From positions 53,653 to 117,652 of the forward strand of contig CADBCS010000016.1 in NCBI GenBank assembly GCA_902793195.1: a stretch of DNA of 64,000 nt. Reading direction: 5' to 3'. The DNA is from an uncultured Coriobacteriaceae bacterium (GTDB taxonomy: Bacteria; Actinomycetota; Coriobacteriia; Coriobacteriales; Atopobiaceae). The position numbers were made by a program, and so were the translations under genes. The stretch's first letter is position 1, and the number at the start of each line of letters is the position of its first letter. Shown here in pieces: positions 54,452 to 62,851 of the stretch. The notes under the pieces were generated by a model. The model ran no database searches. It was not told where the DNA came from and worked only from the letters and a program-made list of their open reading frames with translations.

Positions 54452-54886
54452 CTAGTCGATGGAGATCTTGGTGACGTTGGCCTTCTCGACCTGCTTGGGG
54501 ACGTTGACCGTAAGCACGCCGTTCTCGAGCTTGGCCGACAGGCCCTCGACGGCGGCATCCTTGAGGTACACGCCACGCGTCGCGCTCCACTCGCGCGTCT
54601 CCTTGTGCAGGTAGTTCTTGCCCTTCTCCTCGTCGGTCTCCTTCTTCTCGACCGAGATGGACAGGCGACCCTCGTTGAGCTCGACGTCGATCTCGTCGCG
54701 GTTGACCCCGGCCAGCTGCGCGGACACCACATAGGCGTCACCGGCATCCTCGACGTCCATCTTGAACGCGGAGTCGCTGGATGCGGAGACGAGCGGCGAG
54801 GTGAAGAAGTCATCGAAGAAATCCCCAAACGGGAACTGACGACGAACTGCGCGACCATAGCGATCGTAGGGAACCATGCTTGCCAT
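54452..54886 (-). CDS. Hsp20/alpha-crystallin small heat shock protein
   Basis: 144 residues. Alpha-crystallin domain of about 90 residues (FKMDVEDAGDAYVVSAQLAGVNRDEIDVEL...LENGVLTVNVPKQ, with the GVLTVNVPK box). N-terminal part is aromatic-rich (FPFGDFFDDFF). ATP-independent holdase. ATG 54886 has aaggag 8 bases upstream; an in-frame GTG 9 bases earlier lacks one. The upstream region contains tctgtgtatata, similar to the clpB promoter, but no clear HspR site. Confidence 0.88.
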   Translation of the reverse strand: MASMVPYDRYGRAVRRQFPFGDFFDDFFTSPLVSASSDSAFKMDVEDAGDAYVVSAQLAGVNRDEIDVELNEGRLSISVEKKETDEEKGKNYLHKETREWSATRGVYLKDAAVEGLSAKLENGVLTVNVPKQVEKANVTKISID

Positions 54887-55170
54887 AACTACCACTCCTT
54901 TGCGGTTGGGACGGCCCGGGATTGGGCGTCCGTTCTTTGTACAGTGTTCTTATTCCCCGTCGCGCGAACTATATACACAGATTGGAAGATATTCTCAGCT
55001 TCACAGACTCATCAAATCTAAGCGTCTAACACATAGATATTGTCTTGTAGTACAGTTTTTACACAGCCACGTGTTTCTTTGTCTGTCTTTCGTATAAAGT
55101 GGTGCATCGAAACGGAACCCGCACTATTATGGAGTCGGTTTTCAGAAGCATGTTATTCGGAGGCGCCCGC
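54887..55170. other. divergent intergenic region upstream of hsp20
   Basis: 285 bases, markedly AT-richer than the surroundings. Holds the hsp20 promoter (minus; tctgtgtatata near 54970 is a candidate -10 area) and a TATAAA box at 55093 for the plus-strand gene. No gene seen. Confidence 0.4.
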
Positions 55171-55566
55171 ATGGACGACAACGAAATCGAATATCGCGAA
55201 CAAGACGCTCCCAAGCGAACCCCATACGTACGCAAGCCTCGCCCGCGCAAGACGCAGGAGGCCATCAACGACCTCGAGCAGGACGAGACCTACGCGCAAG
55301 GATTCACGCACGACTCGAACGTGACGGTACGCGGTCGCAACCCCCTCTCGGGAACCGCCTACAGCCGTTCGCGCGCCAACATGCCTCAGTTGCAACGAAG
55401 CCTGCATTACGGGCAGTATCTCGAGATTCCCAAGGGCAAGCGGCAGATCTTCTCGTCGCGTGAGCGCAGCGCGGCGGTACGGTCGCGTGCGATCATGGCG
55501 GCCATCATCATCGTTCTCGTGATTGTGGCCATCGTGGCCTGGCGCCTCATCCTCAAGAGCACGTAG
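55171..55566 (+). CDS. hypothetical C-terminally membrane-anchored protein
   Basis: 131 residues. Charged, Arg/Pro/Tyr-rich cytoplasmic N-terminal part (DAPKRTPYVRKPRPRKTQ) and one C-terminal transmembrane helix (AIMAAIIIVLVIVAIVAWRLIL). No recognised family. ATG 55171 follows ggaggcg by 5 bases. Convergent with the small acidic gene. Confidence 0.7.
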   Translation: MDDNEIEYREQDAPKRTPYVRKPRPRKTQEAINDLEQDETYAQGFTHDSNVTVRGRNPLSGTAYSRSRANMPQLQRSLHYGQYLEIPKGKRQIFSSRERSAAVRSRAIMAAIIIVLVIVAIVAWRLILKST

Positions 55567-55579
55567 TCACAGCGCGTAT

Positions 55580-55735
55580 CTACGCCCAGGGATCTTCCTC
55601 AAAGAGCGGCTCGCGCGCAGGAAGGCGATCGGAGTACGGATCGTATCCGTCGTCGTCCTCGTTCTCCGCCCGCAGAAACGGCGCGTCTTGCTCGTCGATT
55701 CGCTCTGCCCCTGCACGCTCCTGACGCTCGTCCAT
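55580..55735 (-). CDS. 51-residue acidic protein
   Basis: MDERQERAGAERIDEQDAPFLRAENEDDDGYDPYSDRLPAREPLFEEDPWA; strongly acidic, probably disordered. Supported by a gggggag site 5 bases before the ATG and by position 22 bases after the PASTA protein gene. Function unknown. Confidence 0.5.
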   Translation of the reverse strand: MDERQERAGAERIDEQDAPFLRAENEDDDGYDPYSDRLPAREPLFEEDPWA

Positions 55736-55757
55736 AACACTCCCCCGTCCGCGCTCC

Positions 55758-57671
55758 CTAGTTCGCGTACTCGTCCCAGTAGGCCACAAAATCGCAGATC
55801 TTGCCGCCAAAGGCCGACAGGTCTATTACGTTGTAGACCGTCTTGGGGGCGCACGTCGCCACGACCTTGATGCCCTTGTTGCCCGCAACCGTGCGCGTCT
55901 CCTGCACCAGGACGGTCCAGATGTACGAACCCACCTCGCCGTAGCAGCAGTAGAAGTTGTGGCCGTTGTTGGGCGTTCCCTTGGGCAGCGTGATGTCGTT
56001 TTGCGTGCACGACCCCTCGATGCCCGAGAAGGCGCAACGCTCCATCACGTCGGTTGCCGTTGACTTGCCAACGGTTGGGTTCTCCAGGTCGAGCAGGGTC
56101 TTGGACTCAAACTGGGTCTTTTCCGCGGTCTTGGACTCTCTGGTGGACTCGTCCTTGCGATCGCTGCCGGACTCCGAGCTGCCCGCGGCGCTTTCGCCGC
56201 TCTTCTTGTCGCTGTTGCTCTCACCGCTCTTGGTGCTCGATCCCTTGGACACGAACGTCGTGGAGAATCGGACGCCCTCGACGCTCGCGCCCTCGTCCAT
56301 CACGTCGTCGTTGCCCTGCGCGGCGTTCTCCACCTTGTGCGACCAGGGATCCGAGACGAACGCGATGAGGTCCTTCTCCTTGTTGGTATACCGCGCCGAA
56401 ATGTGGTCGTCCTCCGAGACGGCGCCCATGTCGCGCTCGAACTCGTTGTTCTTTAGATACTCCTCGATGTGGTCGCCCTTGGCGTCAAAGTAGTCCGCAA
56501 GGCGCAGCACCTCTATGAGCGGGTCGCCCACGTGCACCTTCATGCCATTGTCGCTCACCGGCTCGTCGGCCGCCGGGTCGGTGCTCAGCACCACCAGACG
56601 CTGGTCCGCATCGCACTCCTCGTAGTCGTACTCCACCGAGAACTCCGCGTTGGACAGGGCCTCGCGCGCCTCGTACTCGGTCATCCCCACCACGTTGGGG
56701 ACCGTGGGGCGCTGGGAGACGACGAGCACGATCTCGTCGGAGCTCATGAACACCGATCCAGCCGGCGGACGAACCTCCAGCACGGTGTCCTTCTCCTCGA
56801 GCACGTCCTTCCACTCGTAGCGGATGTTGGTGCCCCCCACCTCCGCTAGCATCTGTGCAGCCTCCTGCTTCGACAGACCCTCCACCTCGGGAATGACCCT
56901 GCTCTGCGCCACCGTAAGGTGGACGAGGGTACCGTTGGGAACGCGGTCACCGGCACCTGGCTCCATAAACACGACGTGACCCTCGGTCGTGTCGTCCAAA
57001 ACCGTGGCAACCTCGACCTCGAAACCCTTTTGAGCAAGGGTCTCTTGTGCCTTGGCCTGTGCGATGCCAACCACGTTGGGGATGGTCTTGCCGCCCCACA
57101 TCTCCAGGGAATAGGTGACCCCGGCGTACACCACGCCTATGGCGGCCGCGACGAACAGCAGGGCAACGAGCACGCGCACCCTTCCGCGGGTCACCCGCTT
57201 GTGCGTGGAACGCGCCTTTTTTGAGGCGGCGTGCGCGCGGCGGGCCTTGCGCGCCCTCCAACCGCGACCGCCGGGCTGCACCACGTCCACCAGCTCGTCG
57301 CTCTTGAGGCGGTGCACGCGCCACCTCGACATCTCCACGCCCCTACGGGCCGAGGAGCCGTCGCCGATGACGGGGTCGTCCGAGAGCATCTCGGGGATGA
57401 TGGGTTCCGAGTCGGGCGTGGGTTCGGGAATGGGAATGGGTTCGGACGCAGGGTCGAAGGCGGGCGCGGGGTCGAATGCGGGTGCGGGAGCGGTTATGGG
57501 GTCAACTGCGGGCACGGGCGCGGAGTCGGCCTTGGACTCGTCCTTAGATGCGAAGGGGTTGGGCTTTGCAAAGTGCTTGGGCGCACGGCCCAAGGAGACC
57601 TCCTCAGCGGCGGCAGAGACGTCCAAATCGGGTTCCTGGGACGGATCTGGGATGTGTATGCTGCGTTTCAC
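55758..57671 (-). CDS. PASTA-domain membrane protein without kinase domain
   Basis: 637 residues. A Pro/Asp/Ala-rich disordered N-terminus (to about 110, with PAPAFDPAPAFDP repeats), a basic stretch, one transmembrane helix (VRVLVALLFVAAAIGVVYAGVTYSL, about 167-190), then three PASTA domains (IPNVVGIAQAKAQETL..., IPEVEGLSKQEAAQML..., VPNVVGMTEYEAREAL...) and a Ser/Lys-rich linker before a Cys-containing C-terminal domain of about 100 residues. PASTA domains bind muropeptides or beta-lactams, usually on PknB kinases or PBPs; here no enzyme domain is attached, so it may act as a wall sensor or scaffold (inference). Confidence 0.85.
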   Translation of the reverse strand: MKRSIHIPDPSQEPDLDVSAAAEEVSLGRAPKHFAKPNPFASKDESKADSAPVPAVDPITAPAPAFDPAPAFDPASEPIPIPEPTPDSEPIIPEMLSDDPVIGDGSSARRGVEMSRWRVHRLKSDELVDVVQPGGRGWRARKARRAHAASKKARSTHKRVTRGRVRVLVALLFVAAAIGVVYAGVTYSLEMWGGKTIPNVVGIAQAKAQETLAQKGFEVEVATVLDDTTEGHVVFMEPGAGDRVPNGTLVHLTVAQSRVIPEVEGLSKQEAAQMLAEVGGTNIRYEWKDVLEEKDTVLEVRPPAGSVFMSSDEIVLVVSQRPTVPNVVGMTEYEAREALSNAEFSVEYDYEECDADQRLVVLSTDPAADEPVSDNGMKVHVGDPLIEVLRLADYFDAKGDHIEEYLKNNEFERDMGAVSEDDHISARYTNKEKDLIAFVSDPWSHKVENAAQGNDDVMDEGASVEGVRFSTTFVSKGSSTKSGESNSDKKSGESAAGSSESGSDRKDESTRESKTAEKTQFESKTLLDLENPTVGKSTATDVMERCAFSGIEGSCTQNDITLPKGTPNNGHNFYCCYGEVGSYIWTVLVQETRTVAGNKGIKVVATCAPKTVYNVIDLSAFGGKICDFVAYWDEYAN

Positions 57672-57718
57672 GGTGGCTCCTTTTAGGCTGGTGCACCGAG
57701 TTTACCACACGCACTCGT

Positions 57719-57805
57719 CCGTCGGGGACGGTCCCTCTTGGAAGGTCCGTCCGGAAGGGACGGTCCCTTCCGGACGGTGGTCCGTCGGGGACCGTCCCCC
57801 TCGGG
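57719..57805. repeat. dispersed GGGGACGGTCCC palindrome, copy f
   Basis: Contains a perfect 15-bp inverted repeat ccgtccggaagggac (57747-57761) / gtcccttccggacgg (57763-57777) plus flanking cores gtcggggacggtccc and gtcggggaccgtccccc. Sits directly after the clpB stop and may end its transcript. Confidence 0.75.
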
Positions 57806-57817
57806 CGGTCGTGGCTG

Positions 57818-60406
57818 CTATGCGCGCTCGGCGAACAGGCGGTCGTCGGGGCCCACGTCCACACGCACGGTGTCTCCCTCTCCCAACGTGCCGTCGATGA
57901 TGAGGTTGGCGACGTTGTCGACCACCTGGCGCTGGATGAGCCGCTTGAGCGGACGGGCGCCATACACCGGGTCGAGTCCGTCGAAGGCCAGCGACTGCAC
58001 GGCGGCGGGACTCAGCTCGAGCTCGATGCGCTCCTTTGCGAGCCGCTTGCGCACGTCGCGAAGCTGGATGTCCACGATGTTCTCGATGTCGGCAAGGCCG
58101 AGCGCGTGGAAGACCACCACGTCGTCGATGCGGTTGAGGAACTCGGGCTTAAAGGTCGCGCGCAGTGCGTCGTTCACCTGGCGCTGGACCTCGTCGGGGT
58201 CCTCCACCATGTTGGCCGCGGCGATGAACTGCGATCCCACGTTGCTGGTCATAATAACTATGGTGTTCTTAAAGCTCACCACGCGACCCTGTCCGTCCGT
58301 GAGCCGCCCGTCATCGAGCAGCTGCAGCAGCACGTTGAAAACGTCCGGGTGCGCCTTCTCCATCTCGTCGAGCAGGATGACGCTATACGGGCGCCTGCGC
58401 ACGGCCTCGGTCAGCTGACCGCCCTCGTCGTACCCCACGTATCCCGGAGGGGCGCCGATGAGGCGAGCCACGGCGTGCTTCTCCATGTACTCGCTCATGT
58501 CGATGCGCACCAGCGCACGCTCGTCGTCGAACAAGCTCTCGGCAAGCGCCTTGGCGAGCTCGGTCTTGCCCACGCCGGTGGGTCCCAGGAAGAAGAAGCT
58601 GCCAATGGGTCGGTTGGGGTCACTGAGGCCCGCGCGGCTGCGGCGCACGGCCGAGGCCACGGCGTTCACGGCATCGTTTTGCCCCACGACGCGCTTGTGC
58701 AGCTCGTCCTCCAGGTGACGCAGCTTCTCCATCTCGCCCTGCATCATCTTGCTCACGGGCACGCCCGTCCAGCTGCTCACGACCTCTGCGATCTCGTCGG
58801 TGGTGACGGTCTCCTTGAGGATGCCTCCCTCGGCCTGGCGTGCCTCGAGCGCGGCCTCGGCCTCGTCGTACTGGTGCTGCAGGCTGGGAATCGTTGAGTA
58901 GCGCAGCTCCGACGCGCGAACGTAGTCACCTTCGCGCTCGGCACGGTTGGACTCCTCGGTGGACTCCTCGATCTGGGACTTGAGCTGCTGCAGGCGGTCG
59001 ATGGCGCCGCGCTCGTTCTCCCACGCCGCCTTCATGCCCACGAGCTCCTCCTCGGTGGCAGAGATGTCGCGCCGCAGGTTCTCCAGACGCTCCTTCGAGG
59101 CATTGTCGTCCTCCTTCATGAGGGCCTGCTCCTCGATTTGCATCTGTGTGAGCTTGCGGTCCACGGCGTCGATCTCGGCCGGCATGGAGTCGAGCTCCAT
59201 GCGCAGGCGGCTTGCCGCCTCGTCCACCAGGTCGATCGCCTTGTCGGGCAGGAAGCGCTCGGAGATGTAGCGATCCGAGAGGTCGGCCGCCGAGACGAGC
59301 GCCGCGTCACTGATGCGCACGGAGTGGTGCTGCTCGTACTTCTCCTTGAGGCCACGCAGTATGGAGATGGTGTCCTCCACCGTGGGCTCGGTCACCAGCA
59401 CGGTTTGGAAGCGCCGCGCCAGCGCCTGGTCCTTCTCGATGTACTTTCGGTACTCGTCGAGAGTGGTGGCACCGATGGCGTGCAGCTCGCCGCGCGCCAG
59501 TGCCGGCTTGAGGATGTTGCCCGCGTCCATGGACCCCTCGGTCGCTCCGGCACCCACGATGGTGTGCAGCTCGTCGATGAACAGGATCACCTGTCCGTTG
59601 GCCTTCTGCACCTCCTTGAGGACGCTCTTGAGGCGGTCCTCGAACTCGCCACGGTACTTGGCTCCCGCCACGAGCGCGCTCATGTCGAGCTCCACGAGCT
59701 CCTTGTCGCGAATGGTGGACGGCACGTCGCCCTCCACGATGCGGTGGGCAAGGCCCTCCACGATGGCCGTCTTGCCCACGCCGGGCTCGCCAATGAGCAC
59801 GGGGTTGTTCTTGGTGCGGCGGCTGAGCACCTGGATGGTGCGACGGATCTCCTCCACGCGACCGATCACGGGGTCGAGCTTGCCCTGACGTGCGAGGTCG
59901 GTGACGTTTCGGCCGTACTGCTCGAGTGCCTTGAACTGCGGCTTTGCGTCCTGGCTGGTAACGCGGTCGTCTCCGCGCAGGTCCTCGAGGGCCTTTTGGA
60001 TGCGCTTGGACGTGATGCCCGCGTCCTTGAGGATCTTGCCCGCCTCGCTCTTGGTCTCGGCGATGCCACACAGCAGGTGCTCGGTGGTGGTGTAGGCGTC
60101 ACCGAGCTTGTCGGCGACCTTCTCGGCCGCGTTGATGGCGGCATAGAGGTCCTGGGTCATGTTGGTACCGGCCATGTCGCCGCTCACCTTGGGTGCATGG
60201 TCGATGACGTCTTGTACCTGCGAGCGGATGTGTGCCGGTTCGGCACCAATGTGTTCGATGATGGCCGCGATGTTGCGCTCGCCCGAGTCGAGCAGCGCCG
60301 CGAGTAGATGGATGGGGGCCATGGCAGGAGCCTGCGCGTCTGCCGCGATGCCCATGGTGGCCTGCAGCGCCTCCGCTGCCGAGACCGAGAACTTGTCTGG
60401 ACGCAT
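57818..60406 (-). CDS. clpB: ClpB disaggregase
   Basis: 862 residues. N-terminal Clp_N repeats, first AAA+ domain with GEPGVGKT, long coiled-coil M domain ([14 protein letters not shown]...[12 protein letters not shown]), second AAA+ with GPTGVGKT and a D2-small domain. Works with DnaK to rescue aggregated proteins. The Met at 60406 is chosen because aaggagg is 7 bases upstream; the in-frame Met 6 bases earlier is too close. Probably controlled by HspR via the palindrome upstream. Confidence 0.95.
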   Translation of the reverse strand: MRPDKFSVSAAEALQATMGIAADAQAPAMAPIHLLAALLDSGERNIAAIIEHIGAEPAHIRSQVQDVIDHAPKVSGDMAGTNMTQDLYAAINAAEKVADKLGDAYTTTEHLLCGIAETKSEAGKILKDAGITSKRIQKALEDLRGDDRVTSQDAKPQFKALEQYGRNVTDLARQGKLDPVIGRVEEIRRTIQVLSRRTKNNPVLIGEPGVGKTAIVEGLAHRIVEGDVPSTIRDKELVELDMSALVAGAKYRGEFEDRLKSVLKEVQKANGQVILFIDELHTIVGAGATEGSMDAGNILKPALARGELHAIGATTLDEYRKYIEKDQALARRFQTVLVTEPTVEDTISILRGLKEKYEQHHSVRISDAALVSAADLSDRYISERFLPDKAIDLVDEAASRLRMELDSMPAEIDAVDRKLTQMQIEEQALMKEDDNASKERLENLRRDISATEEELVGMKAAWENERGAIDRLQQLKSQIEESTEESNRAEREGDYVRASELRYSTIPSLQHQYDEAEAALEARQAEGGILKETVTTDEIAEVVSSWTGVPVSKMMQGEMEKLRHLEDELHKRVVGQNDAVNAVASAVRRSRAGLSDPNRPIGSFFFLGPTGVGKTELAKALAESLFDDERALVRIDMSEYMEKHAVARLIGAPPGYVGYDEGGQLTEAVRRRPYSVILLDEMEKAHPDVFNVLLQLLDDGRLTDGQGRVVSFKNTIVIMTSNVGSQFIAAANMVEDPDEVQRQVNDALRATFKPEFLNRIDDVVVFHALGLADIENIVDIQLRDVRKRLAKERIELELSPAAVQSLAFDGLDPVYGARPLKRLIQRQVVDNVANLIIDGTLGEGDTVRVDVGPDDRLFAERA

Positions 60407-60453
60407 ACGCATCCCTCCTTATGGAACAGAGTGTTTATCGAAGGTAGTATGCC

Positions 60454-60487
60454 CACTTAAGTGCTCGTATATACAGAAATCTAAGTG
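60454..60487 (-). promoter_or_regulatory. clpB promoter region with CACTTAAGTG palindrome, possible HspR operator
   Basis: Perfect 10-bp palindrome cacttaagtg (60454-60463) and a further half-site ctaagtg (60481-60487) bracket a tatata box (60469-60474), 50-80 bases before the clpB start. The half-site cttaagt differs by one base from the HAIR half-site cttgagt bound by HspR, but spacing differs from the classical HAIR element. Confidence 0.45.
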
Positions 60488-60559
60488 TCCACAATATATA
60501 TTTTTGGACTGATGCGATGGGGAGTGTCCCCCCTGTGACAGACTGCCACGATTGCCGGA

Positions 60560-60618
60560 CACGACGGGGAGCATCCCCAACGTGGTGCTTTGCCACGTTG
60601 GGGATGCTCCCCGTCGTG
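60560..60618 (-). terminator. terminator of the dnaK-hspR operon
   Basis: Perfect 26-bp stem: 60560-60585 pairs with 60593-60618, loop tgctttg. Located 16 bases past the hspR stop. One of the longest perfect hairpins in the window. Confidence 0.75.
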
Positions 60619-60633
60619 TCTCTCCAGCGAGGC

Positions 60634-61053
60634 CTATTGCCCTCCCTTGCTGAGCAACCCGCGCATGACCTGCTCCGGGCCCTCGCCGTCGTAGCGGGCC
60701 AGGGCCACGATCCGCTCGCGCATGCGATACTCGTGCACCTCGTCCTCGAGCTTGCGCACCTGTGCGCGGAGCTCGTCGATCTGGGCCTCAAACTCAATCT
60801 GGCGCTCGCGCATGTCGAGTATGCGCACCACACCAGCAAGGTTGATGCCCTCGTCCGTGAGCTTGCTGATGAGGTTGAGCCGCTCGATGTCGGCCTGGGA
60901 GTACAGGCGCGTGTTGCCGCGCGAGCGTCCTGGGTTGACGAGCCCCTTTTGCTCGTATACCCGCAGCGTCTGCGGATGCATGCCCGTGAGCTCGGCAGCC
61001 ACGCTGATCATGTACAGCGGCTTGTCGCGCTGGCTCGCATCGCTATTGGGCAT
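60634..61053 (-). CDS. hspR: HspR, MerR-family heat shock repressor
   Basis: 139 residues. N-terminal MerR winged-helix domain ([47 protein letters not shown]) and a coiled-coil C-terminal part ([24 protein letters not shown]). In actinobacteria HspR with DnaK as co-repressor binds HAIR sites and silences dnaK and clpB. Start overlaps the end of dnaJ by 11 bases. Confidence 0.92.
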   Translation of the reverse strand: MPNSDASQRDKPLYMISVAAELTGMHPQTLRVYEQKGLVNPGRSRGNTRLYSQADIERLNLISKLTDEGINLAGVVRILDMRERQIEFEAQIDELRAQVRKLEDEVHEYRMRERIVALARYDGEGPEQVMRGLLSKGGQ

Positions 61054-61996
61054 GGCGTTCCACTTCCCTTCTGTACACGCGGCCGTCCTTCTGGCGAAGG
61101 TCCTCGAGCACCGCTCGCTCGTCGCGGCTCAGGTTCGTGGGTACCTGCACGCGAATGGTCACGTAGAGCGCGCCGCGCCTGCCCTTGTTCCGAACGTCCG
61201 GCGCACCGGCGTCGCGGAAACGGAAGGTCTTGCCCTCCTGCGTTCCGGCGGGAACCTTGAGGCGAACCTTCTCGCCGTCGGGCTTTGGCACCTCTATGGA
61301 GGCGCCGAGCGCCGCCTCGTACACCGAGACGGGCAGGTCCATCCTCACGTCGGCGCCGTCGCGCTTGTACAGCGCGTCGTCGAGCACCTTGGTGGTGATT
61401 ACCAGATCGCCGCGCTCGCCGCCGTTCGTGCCGTACTCGCCGTGCCCGTGATAGCGCAGCTTTCCGCCATCCACGGCACCGGCAGGTATCTTTACGTTGA
61501 TCGACTGCGTCTCCCCGGTCGAGGGAATGCGGTAGGTGACCTTGCGCATCGCGCCATGGAAGGCGTCCATGAACGACACCTCTATGGTCGTGTTGAGGTC
61601 GCCGCCGCGGTTGGGCCGGTTGGTCTGCGCGCCGCCACCGCCACCAAAGATGGACGAGAAGTCGAAGCCGCCAAACCCCGCGCCATCGGAACCGCGTACG
61701 TTGTTGAACAGCTGCGACCAGTCCACGTCCACGTTCGTGGTGTAGCGCCCACGACCGCCGGAGCCGCCAAAGTCTGCGCCGGGAATGCCACCAAACATGA
61801 GCATCTGGTCGTACTCGCGGCGCTTGCCCTCGTCGGAGAGCGTGTTGTATGCCTCGCTGACCTCCTTGAACTTCGCCTCGTCACCGCCAGCGTCGGGGTG
61901 GTACTTGGCGGCTAGCTTGCGAAAGGCCCGCTTTATCTCGTCCTGGGTGGCGTCGCGCTTTACCCCAAGGACGTCATAGAAGTTCTTACCTGGCAT
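61043..61996 (-). CDS. dnaJ: DnaJ-type co-chaperone without zinc finger
   Basis: 317 residues. J domain ([37 protein letters not shown] present), Gly/Phe-rich linker ([22 protein letters not shown]) and C-terminal substrate-binding domains. The CxxCxGxG zinc repeats of classical DnaJ are missing, so this is a class B (CbpA-like) J-protein, as commonly seen in Coriobacteria and other hspR-linked clusters. Stimulates DnaK ATPase. Start at Met 61996; an RBS is not ideal, and a Met 30 bases earlier is possible. Confidence 0.88.
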   Translation of the reverse strand: MPGKNFYDVLGVKRDATQDEIKRAFRKLAAKYHPDAGGDEAKFKEVSEAYNTLSDEGKRREYDQMLMFGGIPGADFGGSGGRGRYTTNVDVDWSQLFNNVRGSDGAGFGGFDFSSIFGGGGGAQTNRPNRGGDLNTTIEVSFMDAFHGAMRKVTYRIPSTGETQSINVKIPAGAVDGGKLRYHGHGEYGTNGGERGDLVITTKVLDDALYKRDGADVRMDLPVSVYEAALGASIEVPKPDGEKVRLKVPAGTQEGKTFRFRDAGAPDVRNKGRRGALYVTIRVQVPTNLSRDERAVLEDLRQKDGRVYRREVERHAQ

Positions 61997-62037
61997 GCTG
62001 GCTTCGCCCCCTTCTCGTTTGCCCATCCAGCCACATG

Positions 62038-62070
62038 AGGGGGACACACCTCCACGAGGTATGTCCCCCT
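62038..62070 (-). terminator. hairpin between grpE and dnaJ
   Basis: 15-bp stem agggggacacacctc (62038-62052) / gaggtatgtccccct (62056-62070) with a 3-nt loop. The one mismatch becomes a G-U pair only in the minus-strand transcript, so it is an RNA hairpin of the dnaK operon: attenuator or processing site. Confidence 0.6.
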
Positions 62071-62100
62071 GCCTTCGGATTCCCCTCGTAGGAACCCGTG

Positions 62101-62838
62101 CTACTCGTGTTGTGCGTCCTCGGCATCCTCTGCGGGGCGCTTGGGTCCACCGTAGGTCACGGTGACCATGGCGGGACGGATGACCTTGCCACCCATGCGA
62201 TACCCGCGCTGGTACACCTGGGCGACGGTCTCGTCGTACGCCTCGGTGTTCTCCTCGCGGCCAACCGCCTGGTGCGAGAGGGGCTCGAAGGGTTGGCCGG
62301 CGGGGTCGATGACCTCCACGCCCTCCTTCGACAGGATGCCCACCATCTTGTCGTGCACCTGCACGACGCCGTCCACGAACTGGTAGTACTGGTCGCTCTG
62401 CTCGTCGCTCTGCCTGGCGTGGTCAACCGCGCGCTCCATGTCATCGAGCACGGGAAGCAGTCCCAGGACGAGCTTCTCGGCCGCGCGCTCGCGCTCGATC
62501 TCGCGCTCCTGGCGCGTGCGACGACGGAAGTTCTCCCAGTCGGCCTGAAGCCTGGTCATGCGGTCGATGGCATCCTGGGCCTGCTGCTTGGCCTCGTCCA
62601 CCTTGGTGGTGGCCTCCTCCAAGCGCTGGTAGAGCTCGTCGCGCTCTGCGCGGACCCGACCGATGTCGTTGTTGAGCTCCTCCTCCGCAGCCTGCTCGCC
62701 TGCGCGGATCGCCGCCTCGACCATCGCCTCCTCGTCGAGCTCGGGCTCGGCAGCGGGTTCGTCTATGGGTACCTTCATGCTGTCCTCGCCCGTCTCGATG
62801 TCGTCGTCAATCCACTCGTTGCCGGTCTTCTCGCTCAT
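62101..62838 (-). CDS. grpE: GrpE nucleotide exchange factor
   Basis: 245 residues. Acidic N-terminal extension, long coiled coil (about 60-120), and the conserved C-terminal beta domain ([52 protein letters not shown]). Dimer that releases ADP from DnaK. Starts 13 bases after the dnaK stop. Confidence 0.92.
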   Translation of the reverse strand: MSEKTGNEWIDDDIETGEDSMKVPIDEPAAEPELDEEAMVEAAIRAGEQAAEEELNNDIGRVRAERDELYQRLEEATTKVDEAKQQAQDAIDRMTRLQADWENFRRRTRQEREIERERAAEKLVLGLLPVLDDMERAVDHARQSDEQSDQYYQFVDGVVQVHDKMVGILSKEGVEVIDPAGQPFEPLSHQAVGREENTEAYDETVAQVYQRGYRMGGKVIRPAMVTVTYGGPKRPAEDAEDAQHE

Positions 62839-62851
62839 CGTGTGCCACGCC

